The notes under the pieces were generated by a model that saw only the letters and a program-made list of their open reading frames with translations, searched no databases and was not told the origin of the DNA. The position numbers were made by a program, and so were the translations under genes. From NCBI GenBank assembly GCA_026826555.1, contig JAKSZT010054215.1, positions 21,402,720-21,466,719 on the forward strand: a stretch of 64,000 nt of DNA, written 5' to 3'. Below are positions 25,018 through 38,126 of the stretch, one piece after another; within the stretch, counting starts at the first letter, position 1; every line of letters starts with the position of its first letter. The stretch comes from Tolypeutes matacus. Its lineage: Eukaryota > Chordata > Mammalia > Cingulata > Chlamyphoridae.

Positions 25018-26189
25018 AAGGTGTTCTGATGTAAAACTGATGTAAAAACACCACCTTTGGGTCATGCGTTTCACTATGAATAATCACTGCTTTTAAAGTC
25101 ACATACTTGTAGGTAGTTACAACATGTGTAGAAAGAAGCCAAAACCACTGGGCAAAGTAGCCTGACCCCGATGTGGTCCAAGCCCTGCCTTAATCCTGTT
25201 TTTAAAAAGGTGTTATTGCCCTTGATAGCTGCAAACCCCTTAAGCTGGTAGACATCAGATGCTCTGAGCTTGGAGCGCCAACTGGAACGCCCAAAGCTCA
25301 AATCGGTCTCGTTTAACAGGTTAAATATGCCCAGGGCATGTCAAGGAATTCAAGACATACCAATTTATACTCATTTTTAACTCGAGGTGCATTATTTTGA
25401 ATTTACTTTCATTTTCATCCCCAATTATATTATTTCACCCCCTCTGGAGTTCAGATTATTTACAAGAGAAGAAAGAAGAGAATACCCCAGAGCATTCCAG
25501 AGCTTGAGAGTTCACATGGGGTACTGAACTTTTTAAGGACAAAAGATCCTGTTGCCTTTCAAGCAGCAGGCTTGGTAGTTAGAGAGAAAGACAGGCAAAA
25601 ATTTAACGTGGGTTTTTATAAAGTTTAAAAATAGGCACTTGAGGCAGGGTTTCTTTAGAGAACAGTTTTAAAGATTCCCAGGAGGAGGTGTCGCTGTTCA
25701 CTAAATATCAGAGGAGGATAAAGGCTTCCCAAGTGGTGTGGGGATTTCAAAGCCCACTGGGAGGCTTCTTTGCTTTTTCAGGCACCCTGGACAGGTGAGA
25801 GAAACACCTTTTGTTCACAGTCCTGCTGTAGGACAAAGGGCCTGTGAGAGAAGGTCAGGCCTTGGTTTCTGACTCAGGAGAGTGTCCTGAATAGGAACCG
25901 AGTAATAACCCCAGACTGGAAGCACGTGCCCTGCTACCTCTCATTAGAAAGACAACGAAATGACCCATTTGCAAGCTAATAAATGCAGACAGATCACTTG
26001 TGAAGTCTTCCTCACAATACAGGCCTAAGTGTGTGTATACTTAACTTCCATTATTCAAAACTAATGAGGGGGAGGTGAGTAGGTGCTGCCCAGAAGTGGG
26101 GTGCCCTTTGGCAGGTCCAGAACAAGCAGCGCTTGGGGGTGGGGATGTCGGGGGGGGGGGCAACGGGCCAGTTCACTGGGATGCAGATG

Positions 26190-26300
26190 GGGCTGCAAGT
26201 CGGGAGGCCCAGATTCTCATCCTGCCCCCACCAGTAACTTGAGGTCCTTAAGGTAACCCTGCCTAAGTCTCCATTTCCTAATCTGCAAAATGATCCAGTT
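26190..26300 (+). mobile_element. MIR SINE fragment
   Basis: CCTGCCTAAGTCTCCATTTC and CTAATCTGCAAAATGATCCA match the MIR core. It runs into a MER5-like element. Confidence 0.6.
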
Positions 26301-26304
26301 GGAA

Positions 26305-26462
26305 GAGCTGGGTGGTCCCTAACCCTGGCTGCCTGAAAGCTTCTTAAAGAGACCACTCACTCCCAGGTCTCACCCCACACCAATGGAACCACAATCTAGG
26401 CAAGTCCCGGCATCACTGTATTTTTAAGCTCCCCAGGTGATTCTAATATGCAGCTGGGCTTG
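26305..26462. mobile_element. hAT-type MITE of the MER5 group
   Basis: GGTGGTCCCTAACCCTGGCT near the left and AAGCTCCCCAGGTGATTCTA with ATGCAGCTGGGCTTGAG at the right fit a common MER5-like eutherian MITE. The central part is poorly preserved. Confidence 0.6.
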
Positions 26463-27612
26463 AGTCTCCTTTAGTCCTAAAGTTCTGTATTTACATCTTG
26501 ACTTCTTTCCATTTTTTCCTGGTAGGTTAGTGAAGACGTCTCTGATGAGAGGAGAAATGAATGTGCTGGAGGACGTCAGAAGACCCAGGCCCTGGTCTCG
26601 CCAGACCACATGGTCTCTCTGAAAGTCTTATTGATCCACGTTCTTTACATTTGGAACATGACTCCACTCATCTCCATACTACACTCTCCCTACCATGAAC
26701 TCAGACCAAAGATAAAACACATGTGGGGGATGGTATTGAATGGTTCCAGTTTTAATGTGATTTCCATATTTGCTTTCAGAATATATGGCTCTGTTTTTTG
26801 TTTGTTGTTTTTTTTTTCCCCATGAGAAAAGGAAACATTCAATCATCTTTAGGTATTGCTAAAGCAAATTTCTCTTTCAAGGGTATGGTAATTTGATTTC
26901 CATAACTGATCTTAAAATGCACTTGAGAACACAAAATCTCAGTAATAAGTGTGAAGAGAAGGAAAACAAAAGTAGTCCTACCTCATTCATCTATTACAGA
27001 AATTATGTATAACATTTACATGTAATGAAGCTTATAAAACTTAACTCCTAATCACATAATTTTAAAAACTTAAATGTTCTCTTTATTGTTCTCTGGATTT
27101 ATAAGAAACCTAAGATATTTTTCCCTTCCTAATTATTCTCCCCTAGCCCCCACACCTTGTGCATTTCTGATTTTGTATCCAAAAGCTGCAAGTCTCCTCT
27201 CCTCATTCCCTGTCCTCCATTCCCCCACCTGCCTGCTTCGGTGTCCCTGTGAGCAAGGAACACGGAAAGCCAATGCTAGAAAAAAGACAGACGGAGCCAC
27301 AAAGTTCTTCAAGGTTCCGGACCCCTCCAAACCCCCACACGTGAAGGATCAACTGCTGACCAACTAAGACCATCAAACAGACATGGAAAGGGGCTTCTGT
27401 CAGGAGACCCTCCATGAGCTCAGCTATGCCCTTCCTTCCTACTGAGGGGCCCAGTTCCCTGTCTCCAGCTTCAATTCTTTCCAGGCTTCTTTAATTACCT
27501 CAGAGATTACATTCTTACAGGCCTTAGATTGTGAACAAGAGTTCTCAGCTTGGAGGCAGAACACCAGGAGTCTGAACCCTTTACCTCTTAAAGATCATTT
27601 ACTGGTTGTATA

Positions 27613-27735
27613 GACCAGCAATTCCCCAACCTCTAGCTCATTACAACCACCTGGGGAGTTGTAGATACTGCTACCCAGGCCTCACCTCAGACAGCTGAAT
27701 GGATCTCTGGAGGCAGGGCCAGGGCGGGCATGGAC
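27613..27735. mobile_element. hAT-type MITE fragment of the MER5 group
   Basis: CAGCAATTCCCCAACCTCTA, CCACCTGGGGAGTTG and a GGCCTCACCTCAGACAG-like block resemble the same group as 26305-26462. It is truncated at its right side. Confidence 0.5.
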
Positions 27736-27779
27736 GGGACCCAGAAGCCCAGTGAAGACAGGCCACCAGGGGCACCTTC

Positions 27780-28015
27780 TTGGGTTCAACTCTAGCTCTG
27801 TCACACTAACCAGCTTGTGACTTTAAACAAGTTTTAACCTTTCTTATCCTCCATTTTTCTCATCTGGATATTAATCTCTACCTCATAAGACTGAGGTGAT
27901 GAATCCATAGTGCCATATAGAGTCTCACAATACAGTAGGTATCAGCCTCTGCTGCTTCATCTGTAAAATGACAAGAACAAGGGATTGGGAGACCTGGTAG
28001 GATCATGAAGATGAG
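27780..28015 (+). mobile_element. MIR SINE(s)
   Basis: AGCTCTGTCACACTAACCAG, TGTGACTTTAAACAAGTTTT, CCATTTTTCTCATCTGGATA and TCTACCTCATAAGACTGAGG fit MIR. CTGCTTCATCTGTAAAATGA at about 27950 suggests a second overlapping fragment. Confidence 0.8.
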
Positions 28016-28379
28016 GGAGGGATTCAGAGCAGCTGTGTTTTGTTTTTTTTTAATGAATGCATGATTTACTCCATTACAGACCAATTTACAGAAAAATCCA
28101 TTTCCCTGCTCCCAGGTCAGGGGTGACCCAAGACAGCCCAATAAAATGCAATCCCTAAACTTTGCAGGAGCCACCCTGCAAAATTCACTCTATGAATTTA
28201 AGCCTAGACATGCTGCAAATGGAAACACCCAGATGAGAATAAAACCAGCAGCAGAAGAGAGCAGAGGGGAGATAGGGAGAGGAGACCGACACTGAGCCCT
28301 GAGAGATTCAGCCAGTTCTTTCATCATCCATGAATGCATATTCTTATACACCCTTCACTTCACAGAAGTGCATGTGAAT

Positions 28380-28960
28380 CTGTTGGATAAATTGACAGAA
28401 CTGGGAGTCCTGGGTGTAAGTGCACGTGCACTTATTTGGATAAATATTTCCAAATTACCAGAGGTTGCATCCATTTACAATCCCAACACTGTTTACCAGT
28501 ACCTGTTTCCTCAAACCTTTGTCAACATATTGTGATATTTTTAATTTTACAAGTTGAACATTGAAAAATGGTATTCATTAGAGTTTTGACTTATCTCAAT
28601 ATGTTTAATTGCCATTGGTATTCCTTTTTCTATGAATTGTGCATATTCTCTAATCACTTTTCAATTAGGGTTTTGGTCCTTTTATTAATTTGTAGGTTAT
28701 ATATTAAGGAAACGAGCTCTTTATCTGTGATATGAATTGGCAATATTTTATCCAGTTTGTTTTTTGTGTGTAATTTTATAGTGATTTTTTCCATATATAC
28801 TTCTTTTAAAAAGATATATTCATCAGTTTGATCCTTTTATTGTTGACATGAAACCACTGTAAACCTCTTTAATAATTCTTCAAGTTTGTGGACTTTATTA
28901 GTTTTTAAATGTTTTCTGTAAAGAAAAGATATTATTCCTTTTGAAATCTGGTTCCAGCAA
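28380..28960 (-). mobile_element. Old L1-type sequence, antisense
   Basis: TTCTATGAATTGTGCATATT, AATTTGTAGGTTATATATTA, GCTCTTTATCTGTGATATGA and TTGGCAATATTTTATCCAGT resemble an antisense old L1 3' region. It is strongly diverged, and the strand follows the common orientation of that sequence. Confidence 0.6.
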
Positions 28961-29712
28961 AGCTTCCTATCCCCAGAAGGTTACAGGGAAATGAGCCTCA
29001 TTGGGATCACAGATCACGTGCTCTAATAACAATGAATGTCTGCCTATCACAAACTTGTGCTTGATATTCAGCTAAACATTCAAATCCAAGTGCCTGGAGA
29101 ACAAGGGCCATGGCTAAGGCTTTACACTCCTGGTGCTAATTAAACTGTGACTAAACATGGACTCACTTCTCCCCCTCACCTTGCAGGAGGAAGGGACTCA
29201 GGACTTGAGAGAACACCTTCTTGTACCCAAAAACCAAGAATCTGTGAGCACACCGATTTTTGGAATAGACTGTGCTAGTCCTTTAAAGAATTGCCCCAGC
29301 TCCTCTCAGGAGGTTCTTGTCTCCAACAAGGCCACTGCCCCCACATTCAAAACCACCCAAAAGTCTGGGTAAAACCCAAGCCTGAGTCTCCTGGGAGAAG
29401 GATGAAGCATCACAGGCCCTAAGAACCCTCCTCCCACATAATGTGCCTCCATGGAATGGGAACCCCAAAGGGTGCGGGAAAGTCAACGCCCGACAGAGCC
29501 ACCCAGACACCAGGACACCTACTTCTAAATCTCCCTCCCGCCAAGATACCAGTTCCTAAAGGCTGCAAAGCACAAGCCCATTTCCTCGAGGTAGTTGCTT
29601 CATTTTTGCATAACTAGTTTTTTTCCTATAAATAAGTGAACTTGGAAGTCTTTTGACACCAGAAATTCAAATAAAATAGGCTGCAGCAGGGGAAGAAGGT
29701 AGACATTAAACA

Positions 29713-29776
29713 AAATGACTCAAAATTAATCCTCACAATACATACAAACATTGTGAGGATTAATTTTGAGTCATTT
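29713..29776. repeat. Perfect 27-bp inverted repeat (hairpin) with 10-base loop
   Basis: The left arm, 29713-29739, starts AAATGACTCAAAATTAATCC. The right arm, 29750-29776, is its exact reverse complement. The spacer is ACATACAAAC. Pairing stops at once outside the arms. Perfect identity in a decayed intronic background implies a recent origin. Confidence 0.97.
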
Positions 29777-29786
29777 GATTTTTACC

Positions 29787-30011
29787 CATAATAAAAAAAA
29801 AAAAAAAAGAGCCAACAACAAAAAAAATAAATAAAAAAATAAAAATAAAAATGGGGAAATTAATTATTAAAAGAAAGTTTAAAGCTAAAAAAAAAAAAAA
29901 GACTAATCTTTGTGAAGTTGTTACCACAATCACAATTAAATTTATGTTTGATTGACAGAATTCAATAAAACATAGTATTTCAGTTTAAAAAAAAAAAAAA
30001 AAAAAAAAAAT
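29787..30011. repeat. A-rich cluster with four poly(A)-like runs
   Basis: A runs lie at about 29791-29807, 29818-29850 (with TAAA units), 29887-29901 and 29985-30010. They suggest stacked retroposon tails or slippage, but I cannot assign a body to each tail. Confidence 0.7.
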
Positions 30012-30055
30012 CCTGTTTCCACTTGGAATTTTTGGGTCAAAATCGTTTTGTAGAC

Positions 30056-30596
30056 GAAGTCCTTTGAAATACAAAAGTGTCTAAGTTTGAGGCGGTCCCA
30101 TTTATCCATGTTTTCTTTCATTGTTTGTGCTTTTGGTGTAAAGTTTAAGAATCCACCAACAAGTCTTGAAGATGTTTCCCTACATATTCTTCTAGAAGCT
30201 TTATGGTTTACCTTTTATATTTAGGTCTTTGATCCATTTTGAGTTAATTTTTGTATAAGGTGTGAGATAGGGGTCCTTTTTTCTGTCTTTGGCTAGGGAT
30301 ATACAATTCTCCCAGCACCATTTGCTGAATAGACTATTCTGCCCCAGCTATGTGGGTTTGACAGCCTTGTCAAAAATCACCTGATCATAGATGTGCGGGT
30401 TTCTGAACCATCAAGTCAGTTCCATTGGCCTGTGTGTCTATCTTTATGCCAGTGCCGTGCCATTTTTACCATTGTAGCTAGGCAATATGATTTAAAGACC
30501 AGAAGTGAGAGTCCTCCAATTTTGCTCTTCCTTTTTATGATGTTTCTGGCTTTTTATGACCCCTTACCCTTCAAAATAAATTTGATAATTGAGTTT

Positions 30597-30630
<34 letters not shown>

Positions 30631-32696
30631 GTAGGTAGAATTTTTATCAGGATTGCATTGAATCTGTTTATCAATTTGGGTAGAATTGACATCTTAACGA
30701 TATTTAGTCTTCCAATGTTCTTCCATTTCTTTTAGCAATGCACTGTAGTTTCCTGAATAAAAGTACTTTACATCCTTGGTTAAGTTTATTCCTAAATATT
30801 TCATTCTTTTAGTTGTTATTGTAAATGGAAATATTTCCTGATTTCATCCTCAGATTGCTTATTACTAGTGTATAGAAACACTACTGATTTTTGCATGTTA
30901 ATCTTTATCCTGCCACTCTGATGAAATAGTTTATTAGCTCTAGCAGCTTTGTTGTAGATTGAGACTTTCTAGGTATAGGAATACCATCTGCGAATAGCAA
31001 AAGTTTTACTTCTTCCTTTCCAATCTGGATGCCTTTTATTTCTTTTTCTTGCCTGGCTGCTCCAGCTAGAACCTCTAGCACAATGTTGAATACCAATGGT
31101 GACAATGGGCTTCCTATTTTGTTCCCGATCTCAGCAGGAAAGCTTTCAGTCTTTCACCACTGAGTACAATGTTAGCTGTGGATTTTTCACATATGGCCTT
31201 TATCATGTTGAGAAAGTTTCCTTCAATTCCTATCTTTTGTAGTATTTTTATCAAGGTGAAAAGGCAGCCCACACAATGGGAGAAAATATTTGGAAACCAT
31301 ATATCTGATAAGGGTTTGATTTCCATTCTATATAAAGAGAACACACAACTCAACAATAAAAGGGCAAGGAATACAATTTTAAAAATAGGCAAAAGACTTG
31401 GACATTTCTCCAAAGAAGAAATACAAATGGCCAAAAAGCACATGAAAAAAAATGTTCAATAGCACTAGCTATTAAGGAAATGCAAATCAAAACGACAATG
31501 AGATATCATCTCACACCTTATAGAATGGCCATTATTAAAAAAAAAAAAAAAAAAAACAGGATACAAGAAGTGCTGGAGAGGATGTGGAAAAAATAGGAAC
31601 ACTCCTTCACTGTTGATGGGAATGTAAAATGGTACAGCCTCTGTGGAAGATAGTTTGGCGGTTCTTCGGGAAGCTAAATATAGAACTGTCATATGATCCA
31701 GCAATTCCTCTACTAGGAATATATTCAGAAGAACTGAAAGCTGACACAAGCAGACTTTTGCACACTGATGTTCATAGTAGCATTAGTCACAATTGCCAAA
31801 AGATGGAAACAACCCAAGTGTCCATCAACCGATGAGCAGATAAGCAAAATGTAGTATATCCATAGGATGGAATACTGTACTGCTGTAAGAAGAAATGAAA
31901 TTGGGACACACATGATAACACAGATGAACCTTGAAGACATTATGCTAAGAGAAATAAGCCAGACACAAAAGGACAAATATTGCATGGTCTCACTAATATG
32001 AACTAAATACGAAGAATAAATGTATGGAGTTAAAACCTAGAGTATAGGTCATTAGGAGATAAGAGGAGGACTGAGAAGGGGTACTGATGCTTAACGTATG
32101 TAGGAGTTTTAATTAACTTGACTGTAAAAGTGTGGAAATGGATAGAGTTGATGGTAACACATTATAAGTGAGTAGAACTAATAGAGGGTTTATAAATGGG
32201 ATTGTGGCTGCAAGGGTAGTTTAGGGATGTAAAAGTCTATTGAAAGAAAGCTAGAGAATAATCTAGGGACTGAATAACAGTGAACCCAGAGGTGGATGAG
32301 AATTGTGGTTAATAGTACAAATACAAGAATGTTCTTATATGAACTAGAACAAATGTACATCACTATTGCAAGGTGGTAAGAATGTAGAGAAGCATGGGAA
32401 ATATACAATTAATGTAACCTATGGACTATAGTCAACAGCAATACTGTAGTATTCTTGGATCAATGCCAAAGATGTACTGTGTTAATAGCAGGGTATGGAA
32501 ACAATATACCAAATGTATGCTAGAGACCATAGTTAGTGGTAATAGTCTGATGACATTATCTCATAACCTGTAACAAATGTTCCACAACACACACAAATGT
32601 AGTGTGTTGGTAGAGGGGTATTCCATGGGAATTCCACACATGTGCATGATTGTTCTGTAATTTCACAACTTCTCTAATAAAAATATATTTAAATTT
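30056..32696 (+). mobile_element. L1 with inverted 5' segment (twin-primed), degraded ORF2
   Basis: The 3' part, 31258-32696, is in plus orientation. It encodes L1 ORF2 C-terminal sequence (KRQPTQWEKIFG, then MRYHLTPYRMAIIK, MVQPLWKIVWRF and YDPAIPLLGIY) with stops, then a 3' UTR. The 5' part, 30056-31256, is in minus orientation and encodes the reverse-transcriptase region ([35 protein letters not shown] where active copies have FADD) down to WDRLKLRHFCISKDF. That end joins in sequence to KRQPTQWEK, so the two parts were contiguous before inversion. The catalytic FADD is altered and frames are broken. A possible target duplication is TTTTGTAGAC at 30046-30055 and TTTTGTAAAC at 32697-32706. 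Confidence 0.9.
30599..30626. repeat. Poly(T) run inside the inverted L1 segment
   Basis: A run of about 27 T sits in antisense L1 ORF2 at a point where L1 normally has a short Lys-coding A run. It looks like slippage expansion after insertion. A similar A expansion is at 31536-31556 in the plus-strand part. Confidence 0.85.
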
Positions 32697-32706
32697 TTTT
32701 GTAAAC

Positions 32707-34792
32707 TTATGGTGAACCAAGTAAAACTCAGATAAATCAAATCTGATGAAGGAAGCTTAAATTATACCCACAAGGGCAAGAAATAGTCTTTAGCCCCTTT
32801 GGGGTTAAAAATTAGCTGTAGCTAATGGGCCCCCCGTGTCCAGAGCATTAAGGAGTACATTCAATCAACAAGACAATATGGTAAGAGTGATCTCTGAGGA
32901 GGGGCCCTGCAGGGTGGGTGGCTCTGGCCCAGAGCCCAGGGATACAGTGCTCACCCTACCTAGAGAGGGCTCTGAAGCAGAACGCAGCCTGCTGGCTCCC
33001 AGGAAAAGATGCTCAAAGGACCAATGTAAGCCCAAGGCTCTGGGCAAACGTTTGCATCAAGGCAGTAGACTGTCCAGGCAACCTCCATCTTGAGCATTAT
33101 TTCTATGGGAAAACGTGTTCCCAGCAGTGAATCCACAGGTGAAGACAGGGCTTATCTTTCCAGATGGCTTCCTCTGCTGTTGGCCAAAGACTCAGAAGAT
33201 GAAGGCTGTTCAGAATTGAAGCTCTGAGCAGGGAGGGAGCTTCCATGCCCAGTGTAAGGAATGTTGTAGGAGTTCCAACAGTACCTGAAAACTCAAGGGT
33301 CCAGCTAGGCAGTTGTTTCCTCCCAAATGAATATGAGGTCACGCTCAAGTCAAGCCCTACCTTAGAGGGATGGTGTTCTCCCCTGACAACACAGTGGCTG
33401 GTGAGCAGTCTCAAATGCTAGGCATCCACAGGAAAGGGTAAGATAAGGATACATATAAATAACCTGAAAACATTTCCACAATGTATTGTGGAGTATAAAA
33501 CAACAAGTTAAGAAGATTGTACTGTGTGATTTGCCAACCCCACAACCACACACATCTGGGGACTATGCCCAAAGGAGTCTCTCAGTAGGCTTAAGGTGGA
33601 GGGAAAAGAAGGGCTTTAATTTCCTGCTTCCTATACATGTACTGAGAGTTTCACAGGAAACATGCATTATTTTCTGTATTTTTTTAATATATAAATTTAA
33701 AAGTAAACAAGAACACTCCCCCATGTCTGCTCTTTCCATCATCATATTGGAAAACTATTTCTGACCGAAAGCCCAGTAGCACTGCTTTGTTTCTTATTTG
33801 GGGTGGGGGGTGGTGTGAAGGGAAGAAGGAACAGAATTGATCTCTCTTCAATAGACTGACTGTTTTATTTAATGTGTTCTTATTATTTCTACCTAATTTT
33901 ACGTCTTGCTTAAAAAGTATAAGAGCATCAAGTTGTGCAGCATTTAGTCATTCCTCACTATTATTAGCAACACTATCTATTTAGCATCATCTGCAAAAAT
34001 AGCCTCATTCACCACAAACATCCAGGAGAATAAAACCAAGGAAGAGGAAGGCCAAGGTAGGGAAAGGAAGGTTTGTGGGAAAGCCGAGTGATGCTGTGAA
34101 GCACGCTGAGAAACACGCCTCCTGCAAGTACCACGAGCCTCTTCCAGACCGCATTTCTCCCTGCAGCCTGTGTGACCAACGTCACCTTCTCAAGCTCTCT
34201 CCCCATAATGTGGTCCAGAAGTACAGTTCCACTTAAATAGCATTTTTCATCTCAGCTTTCAGGGTTTTGAGATTTTTGTTTCCTCATGTGCTTGCTTTGG
34301 AGTTTTGCTTTTTGGGGGAGAAGGGAGAAGAAAGGCTAAAGACAATAAGCAATGAGAATAAGACATTATATGTGTGTAGTGTTTAGCATAAACTATTGTC
34401 CAATTTTTTAAAAAGCACTAAAAATGCATTAGTGCATAGGTCAGTGGAGAAAGCTGTAAGAATCGCCCTAATAGCCTGTAGATAAATTTTAATGTCTTCA
34501 AATGAAAATGAAACAAACATTATATTAATCTCAACTCAAACTGACAAACACTTTTCTCCCTAATGTTTCCTTCAAGAGTCTCCCTAATTTGCCTGTCCAT
34601 TGAAAACCTTTGGAGTGTTCCTTTTTTTTTTTAAGAAACAGCAAAGGGAGAAGGCTATGACTGCAAAATGAGTAAATAAATTTTCCACATCACCCTTACT
34701 GTTTAAATAAGTCCTCTGCTGTAACTTATCTTAGTTTGCCCAAAATTTCTTTCACTTAATGACTCCTTCCCCTGCCTCCAATAAATTTTATC

Positions 34793-34824
<32 letters not shown>

Positions 34825-36199
34825 GCCAGTCTTGTATTTTTTAAAACTGACAATTAAAAATTGCTGCTCCAATTGCTCTTTGATGGTTGCTATCATTCGT
34901 TTGAAAGTGAGCTGGCGACATGCATCATCACAAACTTAGCTACAGGGACGAGATGGCAAGAGAAAAAATGTAAAAACCTCTCTACTCTCTTGTGAGTCTG
35001 GTTCTCATGTCGTGGATTGCTTCATTAACTTTTCTGCAGCATTAAAAACTCCTACAACCTCAGATGGAACCATATGCAAAGGGATTTTTTTTTTTTTTTT
35101 TAATTCCAAAGCTAAATACAAATACTTGAGAGATGATCCATACCTGTTTCCCCACAATAAGCATGGATACAGGCAATTATTTATAATATTTATTTTTCTA
35201 CAAAGAATGTCAGCACGGAAATTCCCTTTTTAAAGAAAACTGAAAAAAAAAAAAAAAACCTGAAGTATTGATCCATAAAATTTTGAAACTAAAAGTGTAT
35301 TTTAATTCATTTTGTCCATGGTACCATATTGGAAAACAGTATTCTTCATTTGTGGAATCTCATTTCCCAATATCAGTTTTTCCTTTGTAGTTAGTGACAT
35401 TTTATTTTTTATGATTCTACAAGTTTAGAAGTTATTTGACAGAGAAAGGAAAGGAGAAGAAGGGAAACAGAGTTTAACACTATGTATTGTCTACATTTCA
35501 CCAATGTTTAAAAACCAACTCTGTAAAATGTAGGATGGACTAAAGTAAAAATCGTTCTTTTCCCTGTAATGACTGTTGCAATTTGAGATTGATTTAAATA
35601 CTTGCCAAAACAAACAAGATTTGAAACAACAATTTCCTTTAGGAAAGAATTCCAAGGGATTATTAGATTTGTATGCCATTTTTATCAAGCCCAGAAACCG
35701 CACCCGGTGATCTGGCCACCAGAGGGGGGTAAAACAAGCCCCAGCACACCTAATAGACACCAGACACCAGAAGCCATTCACCAAGCCTTCACTGTTAAAG
35801 ACACTGCACGACTCCTTTCCTCTAAGGAACTTTACATGGGCAGAGGGTGAGGCATTTTGTAGAAATAAAGGCATCTGTGCTAACTTCAAAGTAGGGAAAA
35901 GCTAAAAAATAATGTGATATGCTCCAGCTGAGAGCATATGCCTTTATTATTAATATTTATAATCTACATATTTTAAAGAATTTGAAGGTCTTAAAGATAC
36001 AAACAAAATGATAAAATAAATAAGAAAATATACAAGGAGAGTGTATGGAAAATATGGGCATGTATAAATTACTTGGGGAGCACAAAAGAGGAAAAATAAC
36101 CCCAGCCTGGGTGGTAGGGAGGGTGATCAGAGCCAGGGAACCAAGCACACAAAAGGGGGGCGGGTGTAGTGGCAGTCTTCAATTTAGCCTCTTTTCAGT
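32707..36199. other. Intronic DNA, nothing recognised
   Basis: An A run lies at 34793-34820, a T run at 35084-35101 and an A run at 35242-35259. Some may be retroposon tails, but no body was identified. Frames up to 132 codons lack family features. Confidence 0.4.
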
Positions 36200-36830
36200 C
36201 ATTCATTCAACCAAACATCACATCTGCAAGGACCCGAGTGAGCACTGGACCACGGTGGGGCTATGGCCTGGAGCCAAGGACCGAGATCCTGCCCCGTGGA
36301 GCTGAAGGTCTAGGAAACCATGACACAATGTGCCAAGTGTGATCATGGAGACCTGCAGAGCAGTGAGGAAACAAAACCAAGGGCCCCTGAACCTAGGGAA
36401 GGTGTGGAGAGAGATCAGGAAAAGGTTCCTGGAGGCAATGTGAGGATGGATGAGACCAGCCCGTGGTGCAAAAAGACCGCGGTCGTCCTGGGCACTAGCA
36501 AAGGCAGAGCAGGGAAGCATGGGGCCTCTGAGGGCAAATGCGTGGATGAGCAGGGCCGTGCAGAAAAGCTCAGGCAGGGTAAGGGCTGTGTCAGAAGGTT
36601 CACAGAGGGCCTTTCTGCCAACGTTAGGTAGGCAGGACTTTAATCCATGGTACTGGGTAGCTACTGAAGCGTTTGCCAGGAGCAATTTGTCAAATCTGTG
36701 GTCAAATTTATGTTGGAGAGTGACAACTGTGTATATATTTGCAGAAGATAGAAAGGAGAGGACAGATGTGGACACTGGTTTGGAGACATCCTCCAAACCA
36801 GACATGGGCACCAGAGGGATCCGAGAGTCC
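36200..36830 (-). mobile_element. LINE L2 fragment, antisense
   Basis: TCATTCATTCAACCAAACAT at the left is the antisense L2 3' end. AAAGGTTCCTGGAGGCAATG, AGGCAGGACTTTAATCCATG and AATTTGTCAAATCTGTGGTC follow in antisense L2 order. The long open frames on both strands here (275 and 202 codons) fall mostly inside this element and do not resemble any protein I know. Confidence 0.7.
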
Positions 36831-38126
36831 AGGGCAACGCCCAGCCCCAGAGCTTGGATGCCGAGACAGATGGTGGAGACACCAGCTGAGACAAAGCATC
36901 CCAGAGCAAGAACAGATTGCCTGCAGAGGAGTTGGAGAAGCCAAGAAAAAGTTTCAAATATTTTGACATTCCAAGCCAAGGATACTGTGCAAGGACACAC
37001 AAAAGTCTCTGAATTATATAGTCCCACTAGTCTTTCAAATCTCATTTGTAGAACATGATGGTTTGATTATATGTTTAATAACAAGGGAAAATAACATTAC
37101 AGGGTGCCTGTAAATCATTCTGGAAGAAAGACATATACAAAATTCTCTTTTACCCTCTAGAGCAAAAGTCTGAACTCTAGATAACATTTACTATTATAGT
37201 TATCACTTCAAAGTTAAAGCCACTGTCCTCAATAAACTCACAAGCACAAGTGAGAGTTTTGAGATAACTATCATTTTCTGATCAGCAGGGAAAAAAGAAA
37301 ATTGTGGTAAATTGTAAGATTCACCCATTCTGATTTCTCAACCAGTTGCCCCAACTTGAAACGTAGCCTTTCTTTTAAATGTGTTTGGACCTTTCAGCTA
37401 TGAATGCCTAGTTTTAGCATCTAAAAATAACAGTGACCTGAACCAATCATCATTTCTTCAATGTGGGAAGCAAAGTAATATAACAATAAAGGGTAGAAAT
37501 GCAAATAACCTTTGAGGTGCATGTACTACCCATTCCTCTCTGTATGCTAGAAGGAATGTTAGTACACACATTAAGAGGCAAGGCATATTTTATATCACTT
37601 GTGTTGACATTATACAGTAGGAATGCCAATTCTTTTAATAATTTACTTTGGAGTTACACATTGCAGATTCCTTATAAAACATTATTTGTACTGAAGTCAT
37701 AAGTAAGAAACATTCAGTAGAGAAAAACATATGCAATATTTTAATTACAATATACTAAGACACATGGCTGTACCTGTTTATATACATATAAATTCAACTT
37801 TATATATTATTCACAAAGCAGTGATAAAATTTTCTCTAAGACAAAAACATTTTAGTTGCATTCATTTATAGACTTTAAAATTCACAGTGCATATCCAAAG
37901 TTGCACAAGCCTAATTTTTTAAGCATGAACAGAAAAGGAAAAAAAAAAAAAAAAAAAAGCTATTGCAACATCAAGGAACCTCCTCTCCCTCATGTCCAAA
38001 ACATCAATACTAACAGATTTATTGGCTGTTACAGACCAACCAGCAGCTCTGTGTTTAGCTGGAAATCATGACCAAATGGTAGTGGCGATCCTGGTCCTAA
38101 ATATATGTTTTAGAGAATCAGCGGCT

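Noticed and set aside
31114..31835. Short L1 ORF2 frames as genes
   Set aside because: They are pieces of the inverted L1 ORF2 with stops and an altered reverse-transcriptase FADD motif.
36218..37058. Open frames of 275 codons (minus) and 202 codons (plus) over the same bases
   Set aside because: Both overlap an antisense L2 fragment and each other, have no family features, and would be extreme for real genes on opposite strands. Chance openness in a GC-richer repeat is more likely.
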